A stretch of DNA of 64,000 nt, taken from positions 372,001 to 436,000 of the forward strand of contig NZ_BEWB01000004.1 of the NCBI RefSeq assembly GCF_003112555.1, in the 5' to 3' direction. A program made the position numbers and the translations under genes. Source of the DNA: Streptomyces coelicoflavus. GTDB taxonomy: Bacteria; Actinomycetota; Actinomycetes; Streptomycetales; Streptomycetaceae. This document shows, piece by piece, positions 35,381-44,038 of the stretch (positions are counted from its first letter, which is position 1; each line of letters begins with the position of its first letter). The notes beneath the pieces were generated by a model that was not told the origin of the DNA, made no database searches, and was given only the letters and a program-made list of their open reading frames with translations.

Positions 35381-36244
35381 ATGAGCCCCATGCAGAGCGA
35401 GCTACGGCTGGACGGCGTGGGCCGCCGGTACGGCATCCGCGGCCCCTGGGTGCTGCGCGGCGTCGACCTCGGCGTGCCGCCAGGAACCCTCGTCCGCGTC
35501 GAGGGCACCAACGGCACCGGCAAGTCCACGCTGCTGCGGCTGCTCGCCGGGATCGACGCCCCCACCGAGGGCAGGGTCACCGGCCGCCCCCGTACCGCCT
35601 ACGTCCCCGAACGCTTCCCGCCCGCCCTGCCCTTCACCGCCGCCGGGTACCTCACCCACCTCGGCACCGTCCACGGGCTGTCCCGCCGGGCGGCGGCCCG
35701 TGCGGCGGGGCAGTGGCTGGAGCGGCTGGGGGCCGCCGGGTACGCCGGCACACGGCTCTCCCGGCTGTCCAAGGGCGGCAGCCAGAAGGTGGCGGTGGCG
35801 CAGGCGCTGGTCGCCGAGCCGGAACTGCTGGTCCTCGACGAGGCCTGGACCGGGCTCGACGCGGGCGCGCGGGGCGAGCTGGAACGGGCGGTCGCCGAAC
35901 GGGTGGCGGGGGGCGGTGCCGTGGTCTTCGTCGACCACGATCCGGGCCGCCTGGCCGGGGCGCCCGACGCCGTGTACACCGTGCGCGACGGCACGCTGCA
36001 CCGCCGTACCGGTCCCGCCCCGGCGGCCGCCGGACCGCGGGTCGTCGTCCGGGTACAGGGGCCGCCGGGCGCCGCACTGCCCGCCGACGCGTACCGGACG
36101 GCCGCCTCGACGGAGGAGACCGGCCCCGGGTCCCACACGATCGGTGTCCCCGCCTCGCACTCCGACGTCCTGCTGCGCACGCTCCTGACCGCCCGTCCGC
36201 CCTGGCACGTGGTGAGCGTGCACGCCCCGGAGGACCCCCGATGA
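35381..36244 (+). CDS. ABC transporter ATP-binding protein
   Basis: 287 residues. Walker A GTNGTGKST, C-loop LSKGGSQKVAVAQAL, Walker B LLVLDEAW and H-loop VFVDHD are complete; ~60 C-terminal residues form an extra alpha/beta region. Two ATGs are possible (35381 and 35390); the second has the better spacing to GAGAG. Its stop overlaps the permease ATG by 4 nt. The single-ATPase plus small-permease layout is typical of efflux or membrane-remodelling ABC systems; substrate unknown. Confidence 0.87.
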   Translation: MSPMQSELRLDGVGRRYGIRGPWVLRGVDLGVPPGTLVRVEGTNGTGKSTLLRLLAGIDAPTEGRVTGRPRTAYVPERFPPALPFTAAGYLTHLGTVHGLSRRAAARAAGQWLERLGAAGYAGTRLSRLSKGGSQKVAVAQALVAEPELLVLDEAWTGLDAGARGELERAVAERVAGGGAVVFVDHDPGRLAGAPDAVYTVRDGTLHRRTGPAPAAAGPRVVVRVQGPPGAALPADAYRTAASTEETGPGSHTIGVPASHSDVLLRTLLTARPPWHVVSVHAPEDPR

Positions 36245-36915
36245 CCGCTCTCCTGCGCTACCAGGCGGCCCTCCTGCTGCGCTCCCAGCGCTGGCTGCCG
36301 CCCGTCGTCCTGTATGCCGCCGCGCTCGGCGTCGGAGTACAGGGAGGGCAGCCGGTGCTCGACTCGCTGGGCTGGGCGGCGGCCGTGCTGCTGCCGGTCG
36401 CGGCCTGGCTGGTGCGGATCTGCGTCACCGGTGAGCCGCCCGCCGCGCGGGGGTGCGTGTCCGCGGCCCGCGGTCCCGCGCGGGCCCATCTGGCCTCCGT
36501 GCTCGTGGCGCTGGCCGCCGCGACCGTCCTCGGCGCGGTGGCGACCGTCGTCGTGACGCTGATCAGCGACCCGGTCAGCACCGGTCACGGCACGCGCGTA
36601 CCGCTGCTCCCCGCCGGCGGCGCCGGACTGCTCGCCGCGCTGGTGTGCGCCCTGCTCGGCACCGCCGTCGGCGCGCTCACCGCCTGGCCGGTGCTGCGCT
36701 CGCCAAGCCGCGCGGTGCCCGCGCTGCTGCTGGCGGCCCTGCTGGCGCTGGTGGCGTCGGGGTCCCCGGCACGGGCGGCGGTCGGCGGCCTGGTCACCGG
36801 GTCGAAGTCGGGCGCGGTCCCGCTGCCGCTGCTGCCGCTGGCCGGGGCGGCGGTCGTCGCCGCGGCCGCGACCGCCGCGGCCTGTGCGCTCAGCTCGCGC
36901 AGGACGTCAGCCTGA
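36241..36915 (+). CDS. ABC transporter membrane subunit (hypothetical permease)
   Basis: 224 residues with about six hydrophobic segments and short loops; no recognisable permease family motif. It is identified by its 4-nt overlap with the ATPase gene. Its last 9 nt overlap the 3' end of the convergent small zinc-ribbon-like gene. Confidence 0.7.
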   Translation: MTALLRYQAALLLRSQRWLPPVVLYAAALGVGVQGGQPVLDSLGWAAAVLLPVAAWLVRICVTGEPPAARGCVSAARGPARAHLASVLVALAAATVLGAVATVVVTLISDPVSTGHGTRVPLLPAGGAGLLAALVCALLGTAVGALTAWPVLRSPSRAVPALLLAALLALVASGSPARAAVGGLVTGSKSGAVPLPLLPLAGAAVVAAAATAAACALSSRRTSA

Positions 36916-37134
36916 ACAGGCGGTCCGCTGGGCCTCCTGCCACTCGCAGACCGGGCAGAGCGTGATCCCCTTGTACGACTCCGGGTACTCCGTCGGCTCC
37001 CGGCACACGACGCAGTCCGCGTACGGCGGGCCGTCGGCCCTGGGCGGCCGGGGCGCCGAGTCGATCAGGGAGTAACCGCCGGGCTCGCAGCCGGAGCCGG
37101 AGCCGTCCGGGCCTTGGTCGTGGTCGCTGGTCAT
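36907..37134 (-). CDS. Small zinc-ribbon-like protein
   Basis: 75 residues. Two CxxC pairs (DCVVCREP and LCPVCEWQ) about 19 residues apart can bind one zinc; the N-terminal half is Gly/Pro-rich. GGAGA lies 3 nt before the ATG. Function unknown. It overlaps the convergent permease gene tail-to-tail. Confidence 0.65.
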   Translation of the reverse strand: MTSDHDQGPDGSGSGCEPGGYSLIDSAPRPPRADGPPYADCVVCREPTEYPESYKGITLCPVCEWQEAQRTACSG

Positions 37135-37164
37135 GTCTCCAGCGTAGGACGTCGGCGCGGGACG

Positions 37165-38043
37165 TCAGCCGCGCCCGTTCGCGGCGCCGATCAGTTCGGA
37201 GACCTTGACGAAGCGGTAGCCCCGGCGGCGCAGCTCGGGCACGACCGCCCGCACCACCTTTTCGGTCACCGGGGCGGCGCTGCGCGTGCAGTGCATGACG
37301 ACGACCGACCCCGGCCGCACCCCGTCGAGGACCTGCCGGGTCACCGCGTCGGCGTCCGTCGCGAACGCGTCCCCGCTCACCACGTCCCACTGCACGGCGG
37401 TGACACCCGTTGCCGACAGCTCCTTGAGGGCCGCCTTGTCGTAACAGCCGCCGGGGAAGCGGAAGTACGGCATCGGATTCGGCACTCCGGCCTTCTCGAA
37501 GGCGGCGTACGCGCGCTCCAGGTCGGCGCGCATGTCGTCCTTGGAGACCGTCGGCAGGCCGTAGCAGTCGTCGGTGTAGGCGTAGTGGCTGTAGGAGTGG
37601 TTGGCGATCTCGAACCCCGGGTCCCGGCCGAGGGAGCGGGCCTGGTCCGGGTACTCCTCGGCCCAGCGGCCGGTCATGAAGACCGTGGCCGGCACCCTCA
37701 GCCTCCGCAGCGTCGCGATCAGTTGCGGGTTGTCGAACCGTTCGCCCGATGCCGCTCGCGGCCCCTGGTCGGCGGTCATGTCGGCGTCGAAGGTGAGGGC
37801 GACCGTTTTGCCGTTCTTCCTGCCGTCCTTCGCGCCGTCGGTGCGGGGCCCGTGCTCGAAGACGGGGGTGAGGCCGGCGGGGCCCGGGGCGAGGGTGGGC
37901 GTCCGGGAGGCGGACGGGGAGGAGGAGGGGGCGGGGGCCGAGGGTGCGGGACGGGGGGTCTGACCGGTGCCGGAGGTGCCGCAGGCGGCGAGGGCGGCGC
38001 CGAGGACGCAGAGTGCGGTGGTACGTCGTACGAGACTGATCAC
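37165..38043 (-). CDS. Polysaccharide deacetylase family lipoprotein
   Basis: 292 residues, GTG start. Signal peptide with lipobox ALAAC (Cys21), then a Pro/Ser-rich linker and a NodB-type CE4 domain: ALTFDAD (metal Asp), EIANHSYSHYAY (His-x3-His), RFPGGCYD and VMHCTR. It should remove N-acetyl groups from peptidoglycan, chitin oligomers or another surface polymer outside the membrane. Confidence 0.9.
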   Translation of the reverse strand: MISLVRRTTALCVLGAALAACGTSGTGQTPRPAPSAPAPSSSPSASRTPTLAPGPAGLTPVFEHGPRTDGAKDGRKNGKTVALTFDADMTADQGPRAASGERFDNPQLIATLRRLRVPATVFMTGRWAEEYPDQARSLGRDPGFEIANHSYSHYAYTDDCYGLPTVSKDDMRADLERAYAAFEKAGVPNPMPYFRFPGGCYDKAALKELSATGVTAVQWDVVSGDAFATDADAVTRQVLDGVRPGSVVVMHCTRSAAPVTEKVVRAVVPELRRRGYRFVKVSELIGAANGRG

Positions 38044-38133
38044 CGCACGAACGTAGAAGTGAGATGTTCGGTTCGTATGACTATGTGGGTCGACGTGCCG
38101 ACCCGGTCACCCACCCGGCTCAGACCCCCGGCG

Positions 38134-39657
38134 TCAGATGTCCCGCTGCTCCAGCGGCTTCGTCGCCGGGCCCTCGGTCACCTTGCCGTCCGTGTCGAAG
38201 CGGGAGCCGTGGCAGGGGCACTCCCAGGCACGCTCGGCCGCGTTGAAGCCGACCAGGCAGCCCAGGTGGGTGCAGCGCGCCGAGACGGCGTGCAGCGTGC
38301 CCGCCTCGTCCCGGTAGACCGCCAGCCGGTCACCGCCCGCCCGGACCACCGCGCCCTCGCCCGGCGGCAGCGCCTCCACCGGCGGGGTGGGCCGCAGCCG
38401 GTCGCCGACGAAGTGCCGGGCTACCTCGGCCTGCGTCTTGAGCAGCGCCGGCGCCTCGCGCACCGCCGTGCGCAGCCGGCGCGGGTCGTACAGCCCGCTC
38501 CACGCGCACTCCTCGCCGGTGATCTGCGCGGTCAGCAGCCGGCCCGCCATGATGCCGCCGCTCAGCCCCCAGCCGCCGAAGCCGGTGGCGACGTACGTGT
38601 GGTGTGCGCCCGGGTGCAGCGGGCCCGCCATCGCCACGGTGTCGGTGGGGTCGATGTCCTGCGTGGCCCAGGCGTGGGTGCGCTCGACGCCGGGGAAGTG
38701 CTCGTCCGCCCAGGCGGCCAGGGTCGCGAAGCGCTCGCGGGTGTCGCCCGTGCCCGGCGTGAAGTGCTCCCCGGTGACGAGGAGCAGGCGGCGGCCCGCG
38801 TCGTCCAGGGGTGCCGTGCGCACCGAGCGGGTGTTCTCCTCCGGGGTGATGTACATGCCGTCCACGTCGCGGTCCGCCTCGACGGTCCCGGCGACGACCA
38901 GCTCGCGGCGCGGGGAGAGGCGGGCGAAGAGCAGGGCACGGTCGAAGACCGGGTAGTGGGTGGCGACCACGACGTCCCGGGCGGTGACCGTCGCCCCCGC
39001 CTCCGTCCTCACCCGGCAGGGCTCGCCCTCGTCCAGGCCCTGGACGGTGGTGTCCTCGAAGATCCGCCCGCCGTGCGCCTCCAGGTCCGCGGCGAGCGCC
39101 CGCAGGTACTTGAGGGGGTGGAACTGCGCCTGCCCGGTCACCTTCACGGCGCCCGCCACCGGGAACGGCAGCCCGGTCTCCGTCACGAAGGACGCCGGCA
39201 GCCCCGCCTCCTTCGCGGCGGCCGCCTCGGCCCGCACCTCGTCGACGCGGCCCGGGTCGCGCACGTACGTGTACGCGTCGCGCGCCTCCCACTCGCAGTC
39301 GATGCCCAGCTCGGCGACGATCCCGGCGGCGCGCTCGATCGCCTCGGACTGCGAGCGGGCGTACAGCCGGGCGCCCTCGGGGCCGCGGGTGCGGCGCAGC
39401 CTGTCGTAGACCAGGGTGTGCTGCACGGTCAGCTTGGCGCTGGTGTACCCGGTGACGCCGGCGGCGACCCGCCCGGCCTCCAGGACCGCCACGCTCCGCC
39501 CGGCCCGGGCCAGCTCCCAGGCCGTACTGAGCCCGGCGACACCCGCGCCGATCACGGCGACATCGACGTCGAGATCCTCGGCGAGCGCGGCACGGGGCGC
39601 ACCGCCCGGTGCCGTCTGAAGCCAGTACGAGCCGTTGACCTGCACGTTCTGAGTCAT
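38134..39657 (-). CDS. FAD-dependent oxidoreductase (DAO fold) with C-terminal Rieske domain
   Basis: 507 residues. FAD-binding VAVIGAGVAGLSTAWELARAG starts at ~32; the DAO-type body runs to ~410. The C-terminal Rieske domain has CTHLGC and CPCHGSRFD, i.e. the two Cys and two His that hold a 2Fe-2S cluster. Such fused enzymes are common in Streptomyces but the substrate is unknown. Probably cytoplasmic, as no signal is visible. It follows the PhoX-like gene on the same strand with a 66-bp gap. Confidence 0.87.
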   Translation of the reverse strand: MTQNVQVNGSYWLQTAPGGAPRAALAEDLDVDVAVIGAGVAGLSTAWELARAGRSVAVLEAGRVAAGVTGYTSAKLTVQHTLVYDRLRRTRGPEGARLYARSQSEAIERAAGIVAELGIDCEWEARDAYTYVRDPGRVDEVRAEAAAAKEAGLPASFVTETGLPFPVAGAVKVTGQAQFHPLKYLRALAADLEAHGGRIFEDTTVQGLDEGEPCRVRTEAGATVTARDVVVATHYPVFDRALLFARLSPRRELVVAGTVEADRDVDGMYITPEENTRSVRTAPLDDAGRRLLLVTGEHFTPGTGDTRERFATLAAWADEHFPGVERTHAWATQDIDPTDTVAMAGPLHPGAHHTYVATGFGGWGLSGGIMAGRLLTAQITGEECAWSGLYDPRRLRTAVREAPALLKTQAEVARHFVGDRLRPTPPVEALPPGEGAVVRAGGDRLAVYRDEAGTLHAVSARCTHLGCLVGFNAAERAWECPCHGSRFDTDGKVTEGPATKPLEQRDI

Positions 39658-39723
39658 GCGGCCCGGGTACCCCGGGGTGGCGGCTTCAGTGACCGGACGG
39701 CGCGCCCTGCCTGTGCCCCGCCG

Positions 39724-41091
39724 CTACCCGCGCCAGGGGCCGGTCACCGCGAAGGTGGTGCCGGGCGTGTAGCAGTTGACGTACATCGTGTCGCCGTCGG
39801 GGGAGAAGGTGACGCCGGCGAACTCACCCCACTCGGGCTCCTCCTCCGTGCCGATGTTCTGCGCGCCCCGGGCCATGGCGTACACCTCGCCGCGCCGGGT
39901 CACACCGAAGACGTGCTGCGCCCCGTTGCCGTCCTCGCAGACCATCAGGCCACCGCTGGGCGCGAGGCAGATGTTGTCGGGGGACTCGCCCGGCAGTTGC
40001 ACGTCGGTGTCCGGGCCGAAGACGATCACCAGGGTGAGCCGGCGCCGCTCGGGGTCGTAGCGCCAGATCTGCCCGTAGTGGTCGGCGGCCGAGCCCTCGT
40101 CGCTGTGGGCGAAGGACGACACGAAGTACACGCTCCGCCCGCCCCAGTAGCAGCCCTCCAGCTTCTGCGCGTGGGTGATGCCGCCCCGGCCGAAGTCCTG
40201 GAAGCGGATCGGCGTCCCGTCGGCCAGTGGGTCGGGCACGTCCACCCACTCGATGCGGTCGAAGGTGGCGCCCGTCTCCTGGATCGAGGACAGGTCGGGC
40301 ACGCCCGGCACGCGCATCGCCTGGAGCCTGCCGCCCGCCCGCAGTGAGCCCCGGCCGCCCAGCGGCTTCTCGGGCAGGAAGCGGTAGAACAGTCCGAAGG
40401 GCCGGTCGAAGGCGTCCTCCGTCTCGTAGACGACCCCGCGTCGCGGGTCCACGGCGATCGCCTCGTGCTGGAAGCGGCCCATCGCGGTCAGCGGCACCGC
40501 GCCGGTGCGGTGCGGTTCGACCGGGTCGACCTCGAAGATGAAGCCGTGGTCCTTCGTGTAGCCGTTGGTGCCGGCCCGGTCCTCGGTCTCCTCGCAGGTC
40601 AGCCACGTGTGCCAGGGCGTGGGTCCGCCCGCGCAGTTGACGGCCGTGCCGGCGATCGCGACCCGCTCGGACAGGACGTGGTTGCGGGAGTCCAGCTCCA
40701 GCGCCGTACAGCCGCCCTTGCCCTCCGGGTCGTACGTCAGGCCCTTGACGGTGGGGACGGGGACGCGGCCGTCGGCGCGGTTCTCGTGGTTGCGGACCAG
40801 GTGGGTGCGGCCGTGTCTGCCCGGGAAGGCCGACATGCCGTCGTGGTTGGACGGCACCGGGCCCTCCCCGGAGCGCAGTTCGTCGCCCTCCCGGGACAGC
40901 ACGCGGTAGCGGAAGCCCCTGGGCAGGTCGAGCAGACCGTCGGGGTCGGGGACGAGGGGGCCGTAGCCGGTGTGGCCCAGGGACTGGGCGGCAGCGGTGC
41001 CGGTGAAGAGCTCCGAGAGGGCGCCGGTGAAGGCGATGCCTGCGCCCAGGGCTCCGGTACGGGCGAGCACCTGGCGTCGGGTTGCGGACAT
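39724..41091 (-). CDS. PhoX-family (DUF839) phosphatase-like secreted protein
   Basis: 455 residues. A twin-arginine-type signal (TRRQVLARTGALGAG, Arg5-Arg6) fits Tat export of a folded metalloprotein. The beta-propeller has SNHDGMSAF, LVRNHE, TPWHTWLTCEET, FGRGGITHAQKLEG and CEDGNG, matching the DUF839/PhoX group of Ca/Fe-dependent alkaline phosphatases. Some members are phosphatases, others uncharacterised; phosphate release from organic phosphate is the likely role. Confidence 0.83.
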   Translation of the reverse strand: MSATRRQVLARTGALGAGIAFTGALSELFTGTAAAQSLGHTGYGPLVPDPDGLLDLPRGFRYRVLSREGDELRSGEGPVPSNHDGMSAFPGRHGRTHLVRNHENRADGRVPVPTVKGLTYDPEGKGGCTALELDSRNHVLSERVAIAGTAVNCAGGPTPWHTWLTCEETEDRAGTNGYTKDHGFIFEVDPVEPHRTGAVPLTAMGRFQHEAIAVDPRRGVVYETEDAFDRPFGLFYRFLPEKPLGGRGSLRAGGRLQAMRVPGVPDLSSIQETGATFDRIEWVDVPDPLADGTPIRFQDFGRGGITHAQKLEGCYWGGRSVYFVSSFAHSDEGSAADHYGQIWRYDPERRRLTLVIVFGPDTDVQLPGESPDNICLAPSGGLMVCEDGNGAQHVFGVTRRGEVYAMARGAQNIGTEEEPEWGEFAGVTFSPDGDTMYVNCYTPGTTFAVTGPWRG

Positions 41092-41216
41092 GACGGTGAC
41101 CTTCCTGCTGGCGGACAGGATTGTGACCCCGCCGTGTCTATCACCTGCCAGGAGCCCCGGGAACCACGCGTGTCGCTCGTGTCACCGCTCGACCGGGTGG
41201 GGACCGGACGGGGAAG

Positions 41217-41261
41217 CCGCCCGGCACTTCCCTGCGGGGGCGCGCGGGAAGTGCCGGGCGG
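41217..41261. terminator. Hairpin terminator downstream of the SulP transporter gene
   Basis: Perfect 16-bp stem (41217-41232 with 41246-41261), 13-nt loop, 11 bp after the SulP stop on the minus strand. Confidence 0.85.
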
Positions 41262-41271
41262 GGTCGTCGCG

Positions 41272-42774
41272 CTACACCCCCGCCTTCTCCGGTTCCGTGA
41301 CCTTCACCGGGTCCGTGCCGGCGGCGCTGTGCCGTTCGGCCCAGTTCTCCAGGGCCGTGCGGCAGGCGTGGTCCAGGTGGTGCAGACCCGACAGGTCCAG
41401 CTCGACCGGGCGGTCCTGGGGCAGGGCCTCCAGGCTCTCCAGCAGCTTCGGCAGCCGCAGGAAGGTCGCGTTGCCCGTGAGGTGGACCTGGACGGGTCCC
41501 GCGCCCTTGTCGACGGTCTCCATCCTGAGGTGCGAGGTCTCCCAGGCGGTCTTGACCACGGACAGGGCCAGACCGATCAGCACGCCCTCGAACATGTTGA
41601 CCGCGACGATCGAGACGGCCGTGACCACCAGGATCAGCGCCTCGCCCCGGTGCCCGCGCCACAGCGACACGAGCCCGCGGAACGGGATCAGCTTCCAGCC
41701 CGCGTGCACCAGGATCCCCGCCAGCGCGGGCAGCGGTATCAGGGCCAGCGTGGACGGCAGCAGCGCCGCGAACAGCAGCAGCCACACGCCGTGCAGCACC
41801 CGGGACGCCTTGGTCCGGGCGCCGGCCCCGACGTTCGCCGAGCTGCGCACGATGACCGCGGTCATCGGCAGGGCGCCGAGCACACCGCAGACCGTGTTGC
41901 CCGCGCCCTGCGCCATCAGCTCCTTGTCGTACTCGGTGCGCGGCCCGTCGTGCAGCCGGTCCACCGCCGCGGCGCTGAACAGGCTCTCGGCGGAGGCGAT
42001 CAGGGTGAAGGCGACGATCGTGCCGAGGAAGCCCACGTTCGCCAGCTCACCGAAGGCGTCGGTGCCGGGCGGCTGGACGACGTCCAGCAGGCCGCTCACC
42101 TCGACGGTCGCGACCGACAGGCCGAACGCCGCCGTGACCGCCGTGGCCAGGCCGACCGCGGCCAGAGCGCCCGGCACGGTCTGCGCCCGCTTCGGCAGCC
42201 GCTTCCACAGCACCAGCACGGCGACGGTGCCCGCGCCGAGGGCGAGCGAGGTGAGCGCCTCCGTGCTGCCGAGCACGTCGGCGGCGGCCCCGGGCAGGCC
42301 GGTGAGCTTGTCGATGCCGGAGGCGGGGGCCTCCAGACCGGCGGCCGAGTAGAGCTGACCGGCGATGAGCACCAGGCCGATGCCGGCCAGCATGCCCTCG
42401 ACGACCGACAGGGAGATCGCCCGGAACCAGCGCCCCAGCCTCAGGGCGCCCATCACGAGCTGGACGACCCCGGCGGCGAGCACGATCACGCCGAGCGCGG
42501 GCAGTCCGTACTGGTCGACAGCGCCGAAGACCAGCACGGTCAGTCCGGCGGCCGGGCCGGAGACCTGGAGGCTGCTGCCCGGCAGGAATCCGGTGACCAG
42601 GCCGCCCACGATGCCGGTGACCAGGCCCAGTTCGGCCGGGACACCGGAGGCGACGGCCACACCCACGCACAGCGGGAGCGCGACCAGGAACACGACGAGG
42701 GAGGCGGTGAGGTCCTGCCGCCAGTGCGGGAACTTCCGGTTCCGGTCGGACACGAGTGACATGCCGGCGCTCAC
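41272..42774 (-). CDS. SulP family anion transporter, probable bicarbonate importer
   Basis: 500 residues, GTG start overlapping the carbonic anhydrase stop by 4 nt. About 11 membrane segments, with the SulP-type N-terminus (WRQDLTASLVVFLVALPLCVGVAVASGVPAELGLVTGIVGG) and a short C-terminal STAS-like region (~410-490, VELDLSGLHHLDHACRTALENW). Coupling to a carbonic anhydrase points to bicarbonate rather than sulfate as the ion (BicA-like inference). Confidence 0.88.
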   Translation of the reverse strand: MSAGMSLVSDRNRKFPHWRQDLTASLVVFLVALPLCVGVAVASGVPAELGLVTGIVGGLVTGFLPGSSLQVSGPAAGLTVLVFGAVDQYGLPALGVIVLAAGVVQLVMGALRLGRWFRAISLSVVEGMLAGIGLVLIAGQLYSAAGLEAPASGIDKLTGLPGAAADVLGSTEALTSLALGAGTVAVLVLWKRLPKRAQTVPGALAAVGLATAVTAAFGLSVATVEVSGLLDVVQPPGTDAFGELANVGFLGTIVAFTLIASAESLFSAAAVDRLHDGPRTEYDKELMAQGAGNTVCGVLGALPMTAVIVRSSANVGAGARTKASRVLHGVWLLLFAALLPSTLALIPLPALAGILVHAGWKLIPFRGLVSLWRGHRGEALILVVTAVSIVAVNMFEGVLIGLALSVVKTAWETSHLRMETVDKGAGPVQVHLTGNATFLRLPKLLESLEALPQDRPVELDLSGLHHLDHACRTALENWAERHSAAGTDPVKVTEPEKAGV

Positions 42775-43352
42775 AGGGTCTCGAACGTGTCGGTGTCCGC
42801 GCGGTGTTGCCGCACGAGACCGGTGTGGACCTCGTAGTACCAGCCGTGCATCCGCAGCCGGCCCTCAGCCAGCCGCCTCTCGACGCAGGGGTAGGAGCGC
42901 AGGCGCAGCAGCTGCGCCAGTACGTGGTGCTGTACGGCCTCCGCGACCGTCGGGTCGGCGGGATCGCCCGGCCTCGGCTCGTCGGCCGCGTGCGCCAGCC
43001 AGTCGCGCACGGCGGGTACGGCGGTCAGGTCGTCGCCGCGGACGAGTGCGCCGACGGCGCCGCAGTGCGAGTGGCCGCAGACCACGATGTCGCCGACGCC
43101 GAGGACCTGGACGGCGTACTCGACGGTGGCCGCCTCACCGGAGGGGCGCTCGGAGTCGTGGGGCGGGACGATGTTGCCCGCGGTGCGCAGCTCGAAGAGC
43201 CGGCCGGGCCGGGCGCCCGTGATCAGGGCCGGGACGACCCGGGAGTCGGAGCAGGTGATGAACAGGACTTCGGGCGACTGGCCTTGGGCGTGCCCGGCGA
43301 ACTCCTCAGGGCGCTGTCCGAACGTACGGGCGTTGTCGATGAGGGGTTGCAT
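42771..43352 (-). CDS. Beta-class carbonic anhydrase
   Basis: 193 residues; AGGAGG precedes the ATG. Zinc ligands and active-site residues are present: Cys34-Ser-Asp36-Ser-Arg38 and His94-x2-Cys97 (GHSHCGAV). It interconverts CO2 and bicarbonate in the cytoplasm. It is co-translated with the SulP transporter and lies 75 bp after a His-rich secreted protein gene on the same strand. Confidence 0.93.
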   Translation of the reverse strand: MQPLIDNARTFGQRPEEFAGHAQGQSPEVLFITCSDSRVVPALITGARPGRLFELRTAGNIVPPHDSERPSGEAATVEYAVQVLGVGDIVVCGHSHCGAVGALVRGDDLTAVPAVRDWLAHAADEPRPGDPADPTVAEAVQHHVLAQLLRLRSYPCVERRLAEGRLRMHGWYYEVHTGLVRQHRADTDTFETL

Positions 43353-43427
43353 GATTCGGTTTCCTCCTGGCGCGCGTGGGGGCGCGTCGGACGGGCGGGA
43401 CAGAGACGGGGGTGTGCCGTCCGTCCG

Positions 43428-43829
43428 TCAGCAGCGGAAGACCTGGAGTGCCGCGGGGGAGTGGTCCGGCGCGGGTCTGGACCGGTGGTGGGCCGCCGCG
43501 CCGGACGCGAGGGGTTCGCCGGTGGCCGGGGTGTGCCGGTGCGAGAGCGGGCGCTCGGGCGGCTCGGGCTGGGGCGCGGCGGCGGTGCGGTGCCGGTCGC
43601 GGACGCGCGCGGGTCCGTGGGGGTGGCCCGGCCGGCCGGTGTGGTGGCACGTGACCCGTTCTTCGTGCGACGCCGGGCCGGAGAGGATGATTCCGGGCTG
43701 GGTGTTGGCCATGACGTCACGGCCCGTGTGCGCTAATGCGAAGGATGCCGACGGAGCGAAGAACTGGAGGGCCACCAGGAGGACGGCGAGGAGCGGGAGT
43801 CGTGTCCGCGTCGTCGCGCGCAGGAACAT
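43428..43829 (-). CDS. His-rich secreted or membrane-anchored small protein
   Basis: 133 residues from the ATG at 43829, which has GGAGGGG at good spacing; an in-frame ATG at 43853 is possible. An N-terminal signal (RLPLLAVLLVALQFFAPSASFALA) is followed by a Pro/Ala/His-rich region with CHH, HPH, RHR, HRH and HH clusters and a terminal Cys. Metal binding is plausible; function unknown. Three 11-bp direct repeats lie upstream, and the carbonic anhydrase-SulP pair lies downstream. Confidence 0.6.
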   Translation of the reverse strand: MFLRATTRTRLPLLAVLLVALQFFAPSASFALAHTGRDVMANTQPGIILSGPASHEERVTCHHTGRPGHPHGPARVRDRHRTAAAPQPEPPERPLSHRHTPATGEPLASGAAAHHRSRPAPDHSPAALQVFRC

Positions 43830-43909
43830 GTGGCCCCCCTCCAGGAACTTCACGCCTCAACCGTGGGCCGGTGCATGGTCGGCGCACCGTCATGACTCGA
43901 CCAGCGCGT

Positions 43910-43942
43910 GGTCAATGAATGGTCAACGCACGGTCAAGAAAC
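43910..43942. promoter_or_regulatory. Three tandem 11-bp direct repeats (GGTCA core), PHO-box-like
   Basis: GGTCAATGAAT, GGTCAACGCAC and GGTCAAGAAAC follow each other without gaps, 81-113 bp before the His-rich gene start. PhoP operators of Streptomyces are 11-bp direct repeats with a G(G/T)TCA core, which all three copies match in their first five bases. On the minus strand each copy reads TTGACC, so part may also serve as a -35 element. Confidence 0.5.
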
Positions 43943-43979
43943 ACGTTAACCCTGCAATGGGCTTTGCAGGGTTAACGTG
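43942..43979. terminator. 16-bp perfect hairpin downstream of the ZapE-type gene
   Basis: 43942-43957 pairs perfectly with 43964-43979 across a 6-nt loop, 60 bp after the ATPase stop. Arms are less GC-rich than the genome and contain GTTAAC. Likely terminator; it directly abuts the 11-bp repeats. Confidence 0.7.
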
Positions 43980-44038
43980 ATGTTACGGGCGGAAGAGAGC
44001 CTGAAAATCGCGGGTGGGTTGGCGCGAACGGACTGTTC

